This document shows, one piece after another, positions 18,418-26,798 of a stretch of 64,000 nt of DNA. Every line of letters begins with the position of its first letter. The stretch's first letter is position 1. A program made the translations under genes and the position numbers. The stretch is from Burkholderia cepacia. GTDB taxonomy: Bacteria > Pseudomonadota > Gammaproteobacteria > Burkholderiales > Burkholderiaceae. Location of the stretch: assembly GCF_029962485.1 (NCBI RefSeq), contig NZ_CP073638.1, forward strand, positions 930,001-994,000. Reading direction: 5' to 3'. The notes under the pieces were generated by a model. The model did no database searches, was not told where the DNA came from, and saw only the letters and a list, made by a program, of their open reading frames with translations.

Positions 18418-18429
18418 CGTTCGCTCACC

Positions 18430-19233
18430 TCACTCGAAGTAGCACTGGATCGTCCCGAGCGGACCGTAGTCGACGCTGAACGTGTCGCCCGATCGCGCCG
18501 CGCACGGCCGCGTGAACGAACCGCCGAGCACGATCTGCCCGGGTTCCAGCGCGACGTCGAAGCGTGACAGCCGGTTCGCGAGCCACGCGACGCCGTTCGC
18601 CGGATGGTTCAGCACGCCGGCCGCGACGCCCGTTTCCTCGACCACGCCGTTGCGCGACATGATCGCCGCGACCCAGCGCAGGTCGACGTCCTGCGGTTTC
18701 ACGGGCCGGCCGCCGATCACGACACCCGCGTTCGCCGCGTTGTCGGCGATCGTATCGAACACCTTGCGCGGCCGTTTCGTATCGGGGTCGATCGACTGGC
18801 TGCGCGCGTCGATGATCTCGAGCGCGGGCACGACGTAATCGACCGCATCGTACACGTCGAAGATCGTGCAGTTCGGGCCCGACAGCCGCTTGCCCAGCAC
18901 GAACGCAAGCTCGACCTCGACGCGCGGCACGATGAAGCGGCCGGTCGGGATCGTGCCGCCGTCCGCGAAGAACATGTCGTCGAGCAGCGCACCGTAGTCG
19001 GGCTCGTCGATCTGCGACGAGTTCTGCATCGCCTTCGACGTGAGGCCGATCTTGTGCCCTTTCAGCGTGCGGCCTTCCGCGAGCTTGAGGGTCACCCACG
19101 CGCGCTGGATCGCATACGCGTCGTCGATCGTGATGTCGGGATGGTCGAGCGAGATCTGGCGGATCTGCTTGCGCTCGCGTTCGGCGTCGTGCAGACGCTG
19201 CGCGAGCTGGTCGATGATGGCGGGTTCGAGCAT
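18430..19233 (-). CDS. hpaH: 2-oxo-hept-4-ene-1,7-dioate hydratase HpaH
   Basis: 267-residue hydratase of the FAH/MhpD family. It adds water to 2-oxohept-enedioate to give the HpaI substrate. Conserved segments are '[12 protein letters not shown]', metal-site '[14 protein letters not shown]' and 'ALEIIDAR'. The ATG at 19233 ('[14 protein letters not shown]') gives the standard length; upstream in-frame residues belong to the antisense of hpaF. It is 20 nt from hpaF. Confidence 0.93.
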   Translation of the reverse strand: MLEPAIIDQLAQRLHDAERERKQIRQISLDHPDITIDDAYAIQRAWVTLKLAEGRTLKGHKIGLTSKAMQNSSQIDEPDYGALLDDMFFADGGTIPTGRFIVPRVEVELAFVLGKRLSGPNCTIFDVYDAVDYVVPALEIIDARSQSIDPDTKRPRKVFDTIADNAANAGVVIGGRPVKPQDVDLRWVAAIMSRNGVVEETGVAAGVLNHPANGVAWLANRLSRFDVALEPGQIVLGGSFTRPCAARSGDTFSVDYGPLGTIQCYFE

Positions 19234-19253
19234 GGTCGGATCGGGAATGGGGT

Positions 19254-19646
19254 TCAGCCGGCCCGCTTGTAGCGGGCGTGGATGTTGTTGTGCTTGTACG
19301 AGCCGCTTTCGCTGAACTCGGTCAGTTCCATCGACAGCGCGAGGTAGCGTTTCGCGTACAGCTCGGCGAAATGCGCCTTGATCGCGTCGAACAGCGCGTC
19401 GCACGCGGCCTTCTTCTGTGCGTCGGTGCGGCCCGAGCCGATCTTCAGCGTCACGTGGACGAATGCATCGTCCTCAGTGCCGTCGGCAACGCAGTAGTCC
19501 TGCAGCTCGATCGCGCGCGAACGGATGCCGCCGGTCGGGAACACGCCGTCCTGCGCGATCAGCGTCGCGTTGATCGTGCGCAGCAGCGCGGGAATGCGCG
19601 CGTCGTCGCGGATGTTCGCGGTGTATTCGACGACGATGTGAGGCAT
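19254..19646 (-). CDS. hpaF: 5-carboxymethyl-2-hydroxymuconate delta-isomerase HpaF
   Basis: 130-residue isomerase of the tautomerase superfamily. The amino-terminal Pro, freed by Met removal ('[12 protein letters not shown]'), is the catalytic base. It converts 5-carboxymethyl-2-hydroxymuconate to its 2-oxo isomer after HpaE. The length matches E. coli CHMI. It lies between hpaD (44 nt) and hpaH (20 nt). Confidence 0.92.
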   Translation of the reverse strand: MPHIVVEYTANIRDDARIPALLRTINATLIAQDGVFPTGGIRSRAIELQDYCVADGTEDDAFVHVTLKIGSGRTDAQKKAACDALFDAIKAHFAELYAKRYLALSMELTEFSESGSYKHNNIHARYKRAG

Positions 19647-19690
19647 GGCAAATCTCCGGTCGGATTCGATTGCTTGGCGGGCCGCAGCCC

Positions 19691-20539
19691 TCAGGCCAGC
19701 GGGAAGATCGCGTTGATCTGCCCGGTGCCCGAACTCGCGAAATAGTCGGTGACGATCTCGACGGGCTTGTCGTAGCGGTCCCAGCCGAGCAATCCGAGCA
19801 GCATCGCCGTGTCGTGCATGCCACCTTCGCCGTGGCAGTGCGTGTTGTACTCGGGCAGCATCGCGCAGAAGGTCTTGAAATCGCCCTGCTTCCACAGCTC
19901 GACCACGCGCAGGTCGACCTGCCGGAAGAATTCGCGGCTGATCTGGTGGATCGATTCCTCGGGGCTGCCGTTGTCGTTGAAGCGGTGCGACAGCGAGCCG
20001 CTCGCGAGGAACGCGACGTTCGAATCGCTCTTCTCGATCGCTTCGAGCAGCGCCTCGCCGAAGCGGCGGCTTTCGTCGAGCTGATGCCACATGCACCAGC
20101 CGGCGATCGACACGACCTTGAAATGCTGGTCGGCGTTCATGTAGCGCATCGGCACGAGCGTGCCGTATTCGAGTTCGAGGCTGTCGATCTCGTGCGCGCG
20201 CGTCGCGACGCCACGCGCGCTGGCCGTCTCGGCGATCAGCCGGCCGAGCGCCGGGTTGCCCGGATACGCGTACTCCATGTCGCGAATGAAATGCGGCAGC
20301 TCGTTGCTCGTGTAGATGCCCGAGAACCGCGCATTGCAGTTCACGTGATAGCCGGCATTGACGAGCCAGTGCACGTCCGACACGACGATCGTGTCGACGC
20401 CGAGCGCGCGGCAGCGCTCGCCGATCAGCTGGTGGCCGCGGATCGCCGCTTCACGGCAGCCGTGATGCCTGCCGGGCAGTTCCGACAGGTACATCGACGG
20501 CACGTGCGTGATCTTCGCGGCGAGGGACAGTTTGCCCAT
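19691..20539 (-). CDS. hpaD: 3,4-dihydroxyphenylacetate 2,3-dioxygenase HpaD
   Basis: 282-residue class III (LigB-like) extradiol dioxygenase that opens homoprotocatechuate next to the hydroxyls. It shows the N-terminal iron-site region 'KITHVPSMYLSELPGRHHGC', the second His region 'VVSDVHWLVNAGYHVN', a Glu region and the late His 'LSHRFNDNGSPEE'. It starts at the ATG at 20539; hpaE lies 47 nt upstream. The enzyme is cytoplasmic and Fe(II)-dependent. Confidence 0.93.
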   Translation of the reverse strand: MGKLSLAAKITHVPSMYLSELPGRHHGCREAAIRGHQLIGERCRALGVDTIVVSDVHWLVNAGYHVNCNARFSGIYTSNELPHFIRDMEYAYPGNPALGRLIAETASARGVATRAHEIDSLELEYGTLVPMRYMNADQHFKVVSIAGWCMWHQLDESRRFGEALLEAIEKSDSNVAFLASGSLSHRFNDNGSPEESIHQISREFFRQVDLRVVELWKQGDFKTFCAMLPEYNTHCHGEGGMHDTAMLLGLLGWDRYDKPVEIVTDYFASSGTGQINAIFPLA

Positions 20540-20586
20540 CGTTAAGTCTCCATGATTCTTTCGAGTGGCGAGGCGCCCCGCGCCCG

Positions 20587-22050
20587 TCACACGCCCCAGC
20601 GCGGGATGTGATGCGAACCCATCGAGATGCACACGTTCTTGATCTCCGCGAACACCTCGAAACTGTACTCGCCGCCCTCGCGCCCGGTACCCGATTCCTT
20701 CACGCCGCCGAACGGCTGGCGCAGGTCGCGCACGTTCTGGCTGTTTACGAACACCATCCCGGCCTCGATCCCGCGTGCCAGACGATGCACCTTGCCGACG
20801 TCCTGCGTCCAGATGTACGACGCAAGACCGTACGCCGTGTCGTTCGCGAGCCGCAGCCCTTCGTCTTCGTCCTCGAACGGGATGATGCAGGCGACCGGCC
20901 CGAAGATCTCTTCCTGCGCGATGCGCATCCGGTTGTCGACGTCGGCGAACACGGTCGGACGCACGAAGTTGCCGTTGCGCAGATGGTCGGGCAACCCTGC
21001 CGGCTTGTCCGCGCCGCCCGCGACCACGCGCGCGCCTTCCTGCTCGCCGATGCGGATATAGCCCGTCACCTTCTCCCAGTGCTGGCGCGTGATCATCGCG
21101 CCGAGATTCGTGGCCGGATCGGCCGGATCGCCGACCACCAGGTTGTTCGCGCGACGCGCGAATTCCTGCACGAAGCGGTCGTAGATCGTGCGCTGCACGA
21201 AGATCCGCGAACCGGCGGTGCAGCGTTCGCCGTTGATCGAGAAGATCGTAAACAGCGACGCGTCGAGCGCGCGATCGAAATCGGCGTCGTCGAAGACCAG
21301 CACCGGCGACTTGCCGCCGAGCTCCATCGAATACTTCTTGAGACCGGCACGCTCCATGATCCGCTTGCCGGTGACGGTGCCGCCGGTGAACGACACCGCA
21401 CGCACGTCCGGGTGGCGCACGAGCGCGTCGCCGGCCGTTGCGCCGTAGCCCTGCACGACGTTCAGCACGCCGGGCGGGATGCCGGCTTCGAGCGCGAGCC
21501 GGCCGAGCTGGTCGGCCGTCAGCGGCGACAGCTCCGACATCTTCAGCACGGCCGTGTTGCCGAGCGCGAGGCACGGCGCCGTTTTCCACGTGGCCGTCAT
21601 GAACGGCACGTTCCACGGCGACACCAGTGCGCACACGCCGACCGGCTGGTACAGCGTGTAGTTCAGCATCTGGTCGTCAACCGGATACGTGCGACCGTTC
21701 ATCTGCACGCACACTTCCGCGAAGAAGTTGAAGTTCTCGGACGCACGCGGAATCAGCTGCTTGCTCGTCTGCGCGATCGGCAGGCCCGTGTCCTGCGTCT
21801 CAAGCGCCGCGAGCATCGGCACGTTCTTTTCGATCAGCTCGCCGAGCTTGCGCATCAGCTTCGCGCGCTCCTTGGCAGGCGTGTTCGCCCATTTCGGGAA
21901 GGCTTCCTTCGCCGCGCGCACGGCCGCGTCGACCTCGGCCTCGCCGCCCGACGCGACGTCGGTGATGACTTCGCCCGTCGCGGGGTTCAGCGTCGTGAAG
22001 GTCTCGCGGCTCTCGACTTCGCGGCCGCCGATCCAGTGCTTGATGGTCAT
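20587..22050 (-). CDS. hpaE: 5-carboxymethyl-2-hydroxymuconate semialdehyde dehydrogenase HpaE
   Basis: 487-residue NAD-dependent aldehyde dehydrogenase that oxidises the HpaD ring-cleavage product. The catalytic Glu is in 'SMELGGKSPVLVF' and the nucleophilic Cys in 'SINGERCTAGSRIF'. The NAD-binding 'VSFTGGTVTGKRIM' and the C-terminal 'PFGGVKESGTGREGG' are intact. It sits 22 nt after hpaG2 and 47 nt before hpaD. Confidence 0.95.
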   Translation of the reverse strand: MTIKHWIGGREVESRETFTTLNPATGEVITDVASGGEAEVDAAVRAAKEAFPKWANTPAKERAKLMRKLGELIEKNVPMLAALETQDTGLPIAQTSKQLIPRASENFNFFAEVCVQMNGRTYPVDDQMLNYTLYQPVGVCALVSPWNVPFMTATWKTAPCLALGNTAVLKMSELSPLTADQLGRLALEAGIPPGVLNVVQGYGATAGDALVRHPDVRAVSFTGGTVTGKRIMERAGLKKYSMELGGKSPVLVFDDADFDRALDASLFTIFSINGERCTAGSRIFVQRTIYDRFVQEFARRANNLVVGDPADPATNLGAMITRQHWEKVTGYIRIGEQEGARVVAGGADKPAGLPDHLRNGNFVRPTVFADVDNRMRIAQEEIFGPVACIIPFEDEDEGLRLANDTAYGLASYIWTQDVGKVHRLARGIEAGMVFVNSQNVRDLRQPFGGVKESGTGREGGEYSFEVFAEIKNVCISMGSHHIPRWGV

Positions 22051-22072
22051 GTGCTCTCCTTGGGCGACGGGC

Positions 22073-22837
22073 TCAGCCGGCGCGATAGTAGTCTGCTTCG
22101 CCGACGATCGTGTTCACGAGCCGGCCAATCCCTTCGATCTCGGTCACGACCTCGTCGCCCGGCTTCGTGTCCGCCAGCCCCTCGGGCGTGCCGGTCAGGA
22201 TCAGGTCGCCCGGCGAGAGCGTCATGAAGCCGCTGATGTGCTCGATCAGCGCCGGCACGTCGAAAATCATGTCGCGCGTGCTGCCGCGCTGCGTCTCCTG
22301 GCCGTTCACGGTCGTGCGCAGCATCAGGTTGCCCGCATCGCCGATCTCGTCGCGGCTGACAAACCACGGCCCGAGCGGCGTGCAGGTGTCGCGGTTCTTC
22401 ACGCGCAGGTTCGGGCGGTAGTAGTTCTCGAGATAGTCGCGGATCGCGTAGTCGTTCGCGACCGTGTAGCCGGCCACGTAGTCGAGCGCCTGCGCGCGGC
22501 TCACGTTGCGCGCGGGCCGGCCGATCACGACGGCCAGTTCGCACTCGTAGTGCATGTGCGTCGCATCGGACGGACGCACGGTGCGCGACCGGTGGCCGAT
22601 GAACGTGTTCGGCCCCTTCAGGAAGATCAGCGGCTCGCTCGGCGCCTTGAACGCGAGTTCCTTCGCGTGGTCGGCGTAGTTCAGGCCGAGTGCGAACGTC
22701 GTGCGCGGCGCGACGGGCGGCAGCCACGACACCCCGTCCTCGGCGACCACGCGCCCCGTATCGAGGCGGATCATGCCGTCGCCGGCCGGTTCGGCCGCAT
22801 GCAGTGCGCCGTTGTAGATCACGCGCGCCGTCTTCAT
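22073..22837 (-). CDS. hpaG2: Homoprotocatechuate decarboxylase/isomerase half, HpaG2
   Basis: 254-residue fumarylacetoacetase-fold enzyme. With HpaG1 it acts on 5-oxopent-3-ene-1,2,5-tricarboxylate as decarboxylase and/or isomerase. Motifs include 'FALGLNYADHAKE', the metal site 'HYECELAVVIGRPARNV', 'YTVANDYAIRDYLENYYRPNL' (split here by a variable loop) and 'LTGTPEGLA'. In E. coli the two halves are one fused protein (HpcE); here they are separate genes overlapping by 4 bp. Confidence 0.92.
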   Translation of the reverse strand: MKTARVIYNGALHAAEPAGDGMIRLDTGRVVAEDGVSWLPPVAPRTTFALGLNYADHAKELAFKAPSEPLIFLKGPNTFIGHRSRTVRPSDATHMHYECELAVVIGRPARNVSRAQALDYVAGYTVANDYAIRDYLENYYRPNLRVKNRDTCTPLGPWFVSRDEIGDAGNLMLRTTVNGQETQRGSTRDMIFDVPALIEHISGFMTLSPGDLILTGTPEGLADTKPGDEVVTEIEGIGRLVNTIVGEADYYRAG

Positions 22838-23523
22838 CGTGCTTCCTCCGCAATCAGCGTATGCCGCAACGTGCCGATGCCGGCGGCCGAAATCTCGATC
22901 GTGCTGCCCGCACGGGCGCGCGGTGCGCCGCCCGCGACGCCGAGCAACAGCACGTCGCCCGCGTCGAACGACATGAAAGCCGTCACGTCCGCGATCAGGT
23001 CGCGCACCGGGCGAATCAGCGTGGCGGTCGACGCGGACACCGCCGACTCGCCGTCGATCCGCACGGTCAGGCCGATCGCGTCGACGTCGCCAAGGGCGGC
23101 AGCCGGCACGATGGCCGGACCCAGCGGGCAGAAGCCGTCACGGCACTTGAAGCGCACGGCCGGACGGTAGTAATCGGGATGCGGCACCGACACGTCGCTC
23201 GCGAGCGTGAAGCCGTGCACGTAGTCGAGCGCCTGCGCGGCCGGGACGCGCGTCGCGCGCCGGGCGAACACGACGGCCACCGACGCGCCGATCTCCAGCG
23301 CATCGACGCCGGCCGGCACGACGACGGCCGAGCCGTCGGCCGCAAGCGTGTTGGCGGGCTTGATATAAAGGATCGGCGCCTGCGGCGGGCGGCCGTAAGG
23401 CGGTGCGTTCACGGCATCGCCGAGCGCGTCGAGCGCCGCGCGCTCGTTGAGCAGCGCGCCGTAGACGGTACCGATGGCGACCGGCAACGGCGGCGCCGTG
23501 GCGGTCGTGCAAGACAGCTCCAT
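22834..23523 (-). CDS. hpaG1: Homoprotocatechuate decarboxylase/isomerase half, HpaG1
   Basis: 229-residue fumarylacetoacetase-fold protein, first gene of the hpa operon. It has 'PPQAPILYIKPANTLA', the metal-binding region 'ALEIGASVAVVFARRATRVP' and 'GFTLASDVSVPHPDYYRPA', matching the N-terminal half of E. coli HpcE. It overlaps hpaG2 by 4 bp. The region upstream of its ATG is shared with divergent hpaR. Confidence 0.9.
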   Translation of the reverse strand: MELSCTTATAPPLPVAIGTVYGALLNERAALDALGDAVNAPPYGRPPQAPILYIKPANTLAADGSAVVVPAGVDALEIGASVAVVFARRATRVPAAQALDYVHGFTLASDVSVPHPDYYRPAVRFKCRDGFCPLGPAIVPAAALGDVDAIGLTVRIDGESAVSASTATLIRPVRDLIADVTAFMSFDAGDVLLLGVAGGAPRARAGSTIEISAAGIGTLRHTLIAEEAR

Positions 23524-23563
23524 GCGTCATTCCCCTGCCGCGCGTCGCGGCGCATCGTCAATA

Positions 23564-23582
23564 GTTAATATCTTAAGTAAAC
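23564..23582. promoter_or_regulatory. AT-rich imperfect palindrome between hpaG1 and hpaR (possible HpaR operator)
   Basis: GTTAATATCTTAAGTAAAC is an imperfect dyad in an otherwise GC-rich sequence, 41 nt upstream of hpaG1 and in the divergent spacer. MarR-type HpaR is known to repress from such spacers in E. coli. The match is by position and symmetry only. Confidence 0.4.
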
Positions 23583-23675
23583 AATCGGGCGCTGGCAACC
23601 TCGATTACCCTGAGATGCGAAATTCATCACCTTCGGCTGTTAAGATTGATGCGTCCCCGCCCTTTACCCACCCCG

Positions 23676-24116
23676 ATGAACCGTACGCTCGACCATCGCA
23701 ACCTGGCCATGCTGCTGCTCGAGGCCCGCGAAACGCTGATGGGTCTGTTTCGCCCCATTCTCAAGGAATTCGCGCTGACCGAACAGCAATGGCGGATCAT
23801 CCGCGTGCTCGACGGCGAACCGGCGCATGCGCTCGAAGCGGGACAGATCGCCAGGCGCTGCTGCATCCTGAGCCCGAGCCTCACGGGCGTGCTGGAACGG
23901 ATGGAGCGCGACGGCCTGATCACGCGCACGCGCGCGCAGGAAGATCAGCGCCGGCTGCTGGTCAGCCTGACGCCGCAAAGCAGGAAACTGGTGACGGAAA
24001 TCGGCCCGCGGATCGACGAGCAGTACCGGCAGCTCGAATCGCGGTTCGGCCAGGACGGCCTGGAAGATATCTACCGCGCGCTCGACCGGCTCATCGAACT
24101 CGGCGGCAACGCGTGA
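23676..24116 (+). CDS. hpaR: Homoprotocatechuate operon repressor HpaR (MarR family)
   Basis: 146-residue winged-helix regulator, divergent from the hpa operon. The segments 'LEARETLMGLFRPILKEFALTEQQWRIIRVL', 'RRCCILSPSLTGVLERMERDGLI' and 'DQRRLLVSLT' match HpaR closely. They read as recognition helix, wing and dimerisation helices (quoted here as one family signature in three parts). The ATG at 23676 aligns with the E. coli start; an in-frame ATG at 23649 would add nine residues of unlikely composition. It probably represses hpaG1-I and itself until 4-hydroxyphenylacetate or homoprotocatechuate is present. Confidence 0.9.
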   Translation: MNRTLDHRNLAMLLLEARETLMGLFRPILKEFALTEQQWRIIRVLDGEPAHALEAGQIARRCCILSPSLTGVLERMERDGLITRTRAQEDQRRLLVSLTPQSRKLVTEIGPRIDEQYRQLESRFGQDGLEDIYRALDRLIELGGNA

Positions 24117-24171
24117 TGGCGGCGCCCGCTCCCGCCATGCGCGGGAACGGGCACCGCTCTGGTGCGGGCAG

Positions 24172-25383
24172 TCAGTGCAACGCGCCGCGCATCAGTTCGG
24201 TCACGGCCACGCCGCGCGACGTGCGCATGCATTCTTCGACGTAATCGATGAACGGCAACGGTTCGAAATCGATTTCGTCGCGCACGCGGCGGTTATCGAA
24301 CACGCGATCGACCGTCGCGAATTCCCCGCAGCGCTGCAGCGCACGGCCGATCACACGCTCGAGTGCCGGATCGGGGCGCCCGAGCACGTCGCGCACCACG
24401 AGCGGCAATTCGGCCGGCGCGCACGCCGCGTAGCGCGGCGCCCCCGTCATCCCCGCCGCCTCGTCCATCGCACGCACGATCTGCGCCACCTGCGGCGCCT
24501 CGTCGCCGGCCGACACGTGATAGACGTCGTGCGCGAGCGTCGGCTTCACGGCCAGCAGCATCGTCGCGCGCGCCACGTCGTCCACCGACACGATGTCGAT
24601 GCGCGTCATCGGCCGGGCGGTGAAGCGGCGCGCGGCGTGCGCGAGCCGGAACATCCAGAACGAATTCGGCGCGGGCCGTGTGCCGAGCACCGTGTGGCCG
24701 ACCACATGCGACGGTCGCACGACGACGAGCGGCAGCCCGAGCGCGCGCAGGCGCTGTTCGGTTTCGGCCTTCGCATGCAGGTAGCCGGCCGCGAGTACCG
24801 CGCCCGGCAGGCCGTCGTCGTCGGGCGCCGTGTCGTCCGCCACATCGCCCGTCGTCTGTTCCTGCACGATGCCACCGCGGCCCGCATGCGCATAGGCCGT
24901 GCCGACGTACACGAAGCGCTGCAGGCGCGGCGCGCGCGCGAAGCGTTCGGCGAAATGCACGGCATCGGCGATGTCGGCCCGCAGGTGCGCGCCGTCGGCC
25001 GGCGAGGCATGGCCGGCGCAGTGAATCACGTGCGTCGCGCCGGCGAGGCGCGGTGCATCGGCGCCGTGCCACACGTCGCCGAGCGCGCCGACGATCACGT
25101 TCGCCTCGGTCAGGCGCGACGCCCAGTACGGGGCGAGCCCCGCACGCAGCGCCGCTTCGCGCAGCCGCGCGACGGCGTGGCCGCGATCCTGTGCACGCAC
25201 GACGCACACGATGCGTTCGAGCAGCCCTGCATTGACGAGCGCCGCCAGCACGGTACTGCCGATGAAGCCGGTCGCGCCGGTCAACACCAGCCGTTCGACG
25301 TTCGCCGCCGCGACCGGTGCGCTGGCCGGCGACACGAGGCTCGTGCGCCAGTTGAGCGACAACGCGGTTTTCCAGATCAGCAC
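24172..25383 (-). CDS. Extended SDR, thioester-reductase/NAD-epimerase-like
   Basis: 403-residue NAD(P)-binding protein. The Rossmann glycine motif is 'LVLTGATGFIGSTVLAAL', the catalytic region is 'FVYVGTAYAHAG', and the Tyr-Lys pair is in 'YLHAKAETEQ'. It resembles the reductase domains that act on carrier-bound or CoA thioesters, but no adenylation or carrier domain is fused. I chose the GTG start at 25383, which is preceded at 6 nt by AAGGAG. Upstream in-frame sequence is Pro/Arg-rich and unlikely to be coding. The gene is convergent with hpaR and stands alone. Its function is unknown. Confidence 0.82.
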   Translation of the reverse strand: MLIWKTALSLNWRTSLVSPASAPVAAANVERLVLTGATGFIGSTVLAALVNAGLLERIVCVVRAQDRGHAVARLREAALRAGLAPYWASRLTEANVIVGALGDVWHGADAPRLAGATHVIHCAGHASPADGAHLRADIADAVHFAERFARAPRLQRFVYVGTAYAHAGRGGIVQEQTTGDVADDTAPDDDGLPGAVLAAGYLHAKAETEQRLRALGLPLVVVRPSHVVGHTVLGTRPAPNSFWMFRLAHAARRFTARPMTRIDIVSVDDVARATMLLAVKPTLAHDVYHVSAGDEAPQVAQIVRAMDEAAGMTGAPRYAACAPAELPLVVRDVLGRPDPALERVIGRALQRCGEFATVDRVFDNRRVRDEIDFEPLPFIDYVEECMRTSRGVAVTELMRGALH

Positions 25384-25970
25384 GATAGTCTCCTTCGAAG
25401 AATCGGCCGGGCGGCGCGGCGCCCGCGGTTGCGGACTGCGCACGGCTCGCCGGCCGGGCCGGGGCTGACGCGCGCCCTGGCAGTCCCGATCGGGCATGCG
25501 GCCTGCGATCACGTCGATCGCGTCTCTGGCACGAGGCGGCGGCAGCCGCCGCGGACGGGCGTCCGCGGCACGGGATCGGGATGTTCCCAGTGTGGGGCCC
25601 GACCGTATGCAAGTCTGTCCCGAAAGTTTCGTGAAAGTGTGCCGATTTGTACGCGATTGTCGGAGTGTGTCGTGCCGGCCGCGCCGTCAACACGCTGAAA
25701 CATCCGGCCGGGCGACGCCCGGACTGCGTCATGTCGCATCCGCCGGTGCCGACTTTGATGGCCGACCGCGCGCGACAGATCGACGCGCCCCGCGGCCATG
25801 TCATCCCATGTCTCGAACGTCATCGATGCGTACGCCGGCACTGCAATCGCCGGTAACGCCCGCTATTGCATGGCGCTCCGGAATGACCACGAATCGTCAG
25901 ACGTCGTTTCATCTGAAACCGCAATAGACTCAATACGGATTTATTGCGGATTAACACTTGCGTTTCACAC
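25384..25970. other. Intergenic region without a supported gene
   Basis: About 590 nt between the divergent SDR gene and the small gene at 26035. GC falls sharply after about 25850, towards the small gene's promoter. Reading frames here are short and Arg/Pro-rich, with no family resemblance or ribosome-binding site. I see nothing else. Confidence 0.5.
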
Positions 25971-25986
25971 CAGTCTATCTAGACTG
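25971..25986. promoter_or_regulatory. 16-bp palindrome upstream of the small orphan gene
   Basis: CAGTCTA-TC-TAGACTG has perfect 7-bp arms and lies 49 nt before the ATG at 26035, where a promoter/operator would be. The flanking GACTGATCAAGTC forms a second overlapping dyad. The symmetry resembles TetR-family operators; the regulator is unknown. Confidence 0.5.
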
Positions 25987-26034
25987 ATCAAGTCAAAACG
26001 GTCGAATGTGTCATTTTTTTAGGAGACGATCACA

Positions 26035-26379
26035 ATGCGCCTCACCATTCGGATTAATGGCAGCGAATCGGCAACCCGGCATGCCTTCGCGGTTCTGTGG
26101 GTCGATACCGACGAGGGGCTGTGGTCGCGCGAGGCACATCAGGGCATCGATCTTCCGACCTGGGGCAAGGTTCGCGACGTCGAGGGCGCGATGGCGCTCT
26201 GCGCGGCCGATAGCGGGAACGCCGTCTGCCAGTTGAAGGGACTGTCGTTCGATGCGATGCAGCGCGAACAGGGCCCCGCCGTACTCGCCGGCGATCACGC
26301 CGGTGCATGGCGGCTGCAGGAAGTCGATCGCTGCACGACCCAGCCGGAATACCGGGAATTTATTTCCGTCGCCCGCTAG
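26035..26379 (+). CDS. Small protein of unknown function, strong expression signals
   Basis: 114-residue soluble protein without signal peptide or recognised domain. It is Trp/Glu/Ala-rich ('HAFAVLWVDTDEGLWSREAHQG', split by turns) and has an ordered, globular composition. Three cysteines are spread through the chain. AGGAG stands 9 nt before the ATG, a palindrome precedes it, and a textbook terminator follows at 26460, so it is a complete single-gene unit. No neighbours suggest a role. Confidence 0.75.
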   Translation: MRLTIRINGSESATRHAFAVLWVDTDEGLWSREAHQGIDLPTWGKVRDVEGAMALCAADSGNAVCQLKGLSFDAMQREQGPAVLAGDHAGAWRLQEVDRCTTQPEYREFISVAR

Positions 26380-26459
26380 CATTCATTGACGTAAATCGTC
26401 TGCGGTTTTCGGGTTTATTCCAGCATCAGCGATATTCATTTCGATATTCATTATTAACG

Positions 26460-26482
26460 ACGCCCCTTTTCGGGGCGTTTTT
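26460..26482 (+). terminator. Rho-independent terminator of the small orphan gene
   Basis: Stem ACGCCCC / GGGGCGT (7 bp), loop TTTTC, followed by TTTTTCATTTT. It is a strong intrinsic terminator 81 nt after the stop at 26379. Confidence 0.88.
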
Positions 26483-26798
26483 CATTTTCCGGCATAAAGA
26501 AATAATCGAGGCCCGGGCAAATGATCACGTTGCGTCGACGGCGGCGATCGACCGGCACCGGCATCCGCAGCCGCCGAGCGACACGCGGCCGAGCACGCGC
26601 CCTGATCGCCAGCCGTGGCATCGACATCCCGCTTTGGCTGCGCGCTTCCTCCCCCTGTTTCCGCGTGAGACCGATGCGCCGTTTGACGTTTTTTCACGGG
26701 GCCGGAACACACTTTCCCCACACGGTGTTTACTCATTTATTACAATTGCATTATTCAGACTGACTTGCCGCCCTTCGGCGGCCCGACCCGGCCATTGC
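26483..26798. other. Leader/intergenic region ahead of the FtsI-like gene
   Basis: 316 nt between the terminator and the FtsI-like gene. Open frames here are Arg/Pro-rich artefacts of GC content. The last 60 nt are AT-rich (TTTACTCATTTATTACAATTG lies about 26726-26746 in part), which fits a promoter, but no clear -35/-10 pair is assigned. Confidence 0.4.

Noticed and set aside
24126..24154. GC hairpin between hpaR and the SDR gene as a terminator
   Set aside because: The stem is short (5 bp continuous) and no T-run follows on either strand.
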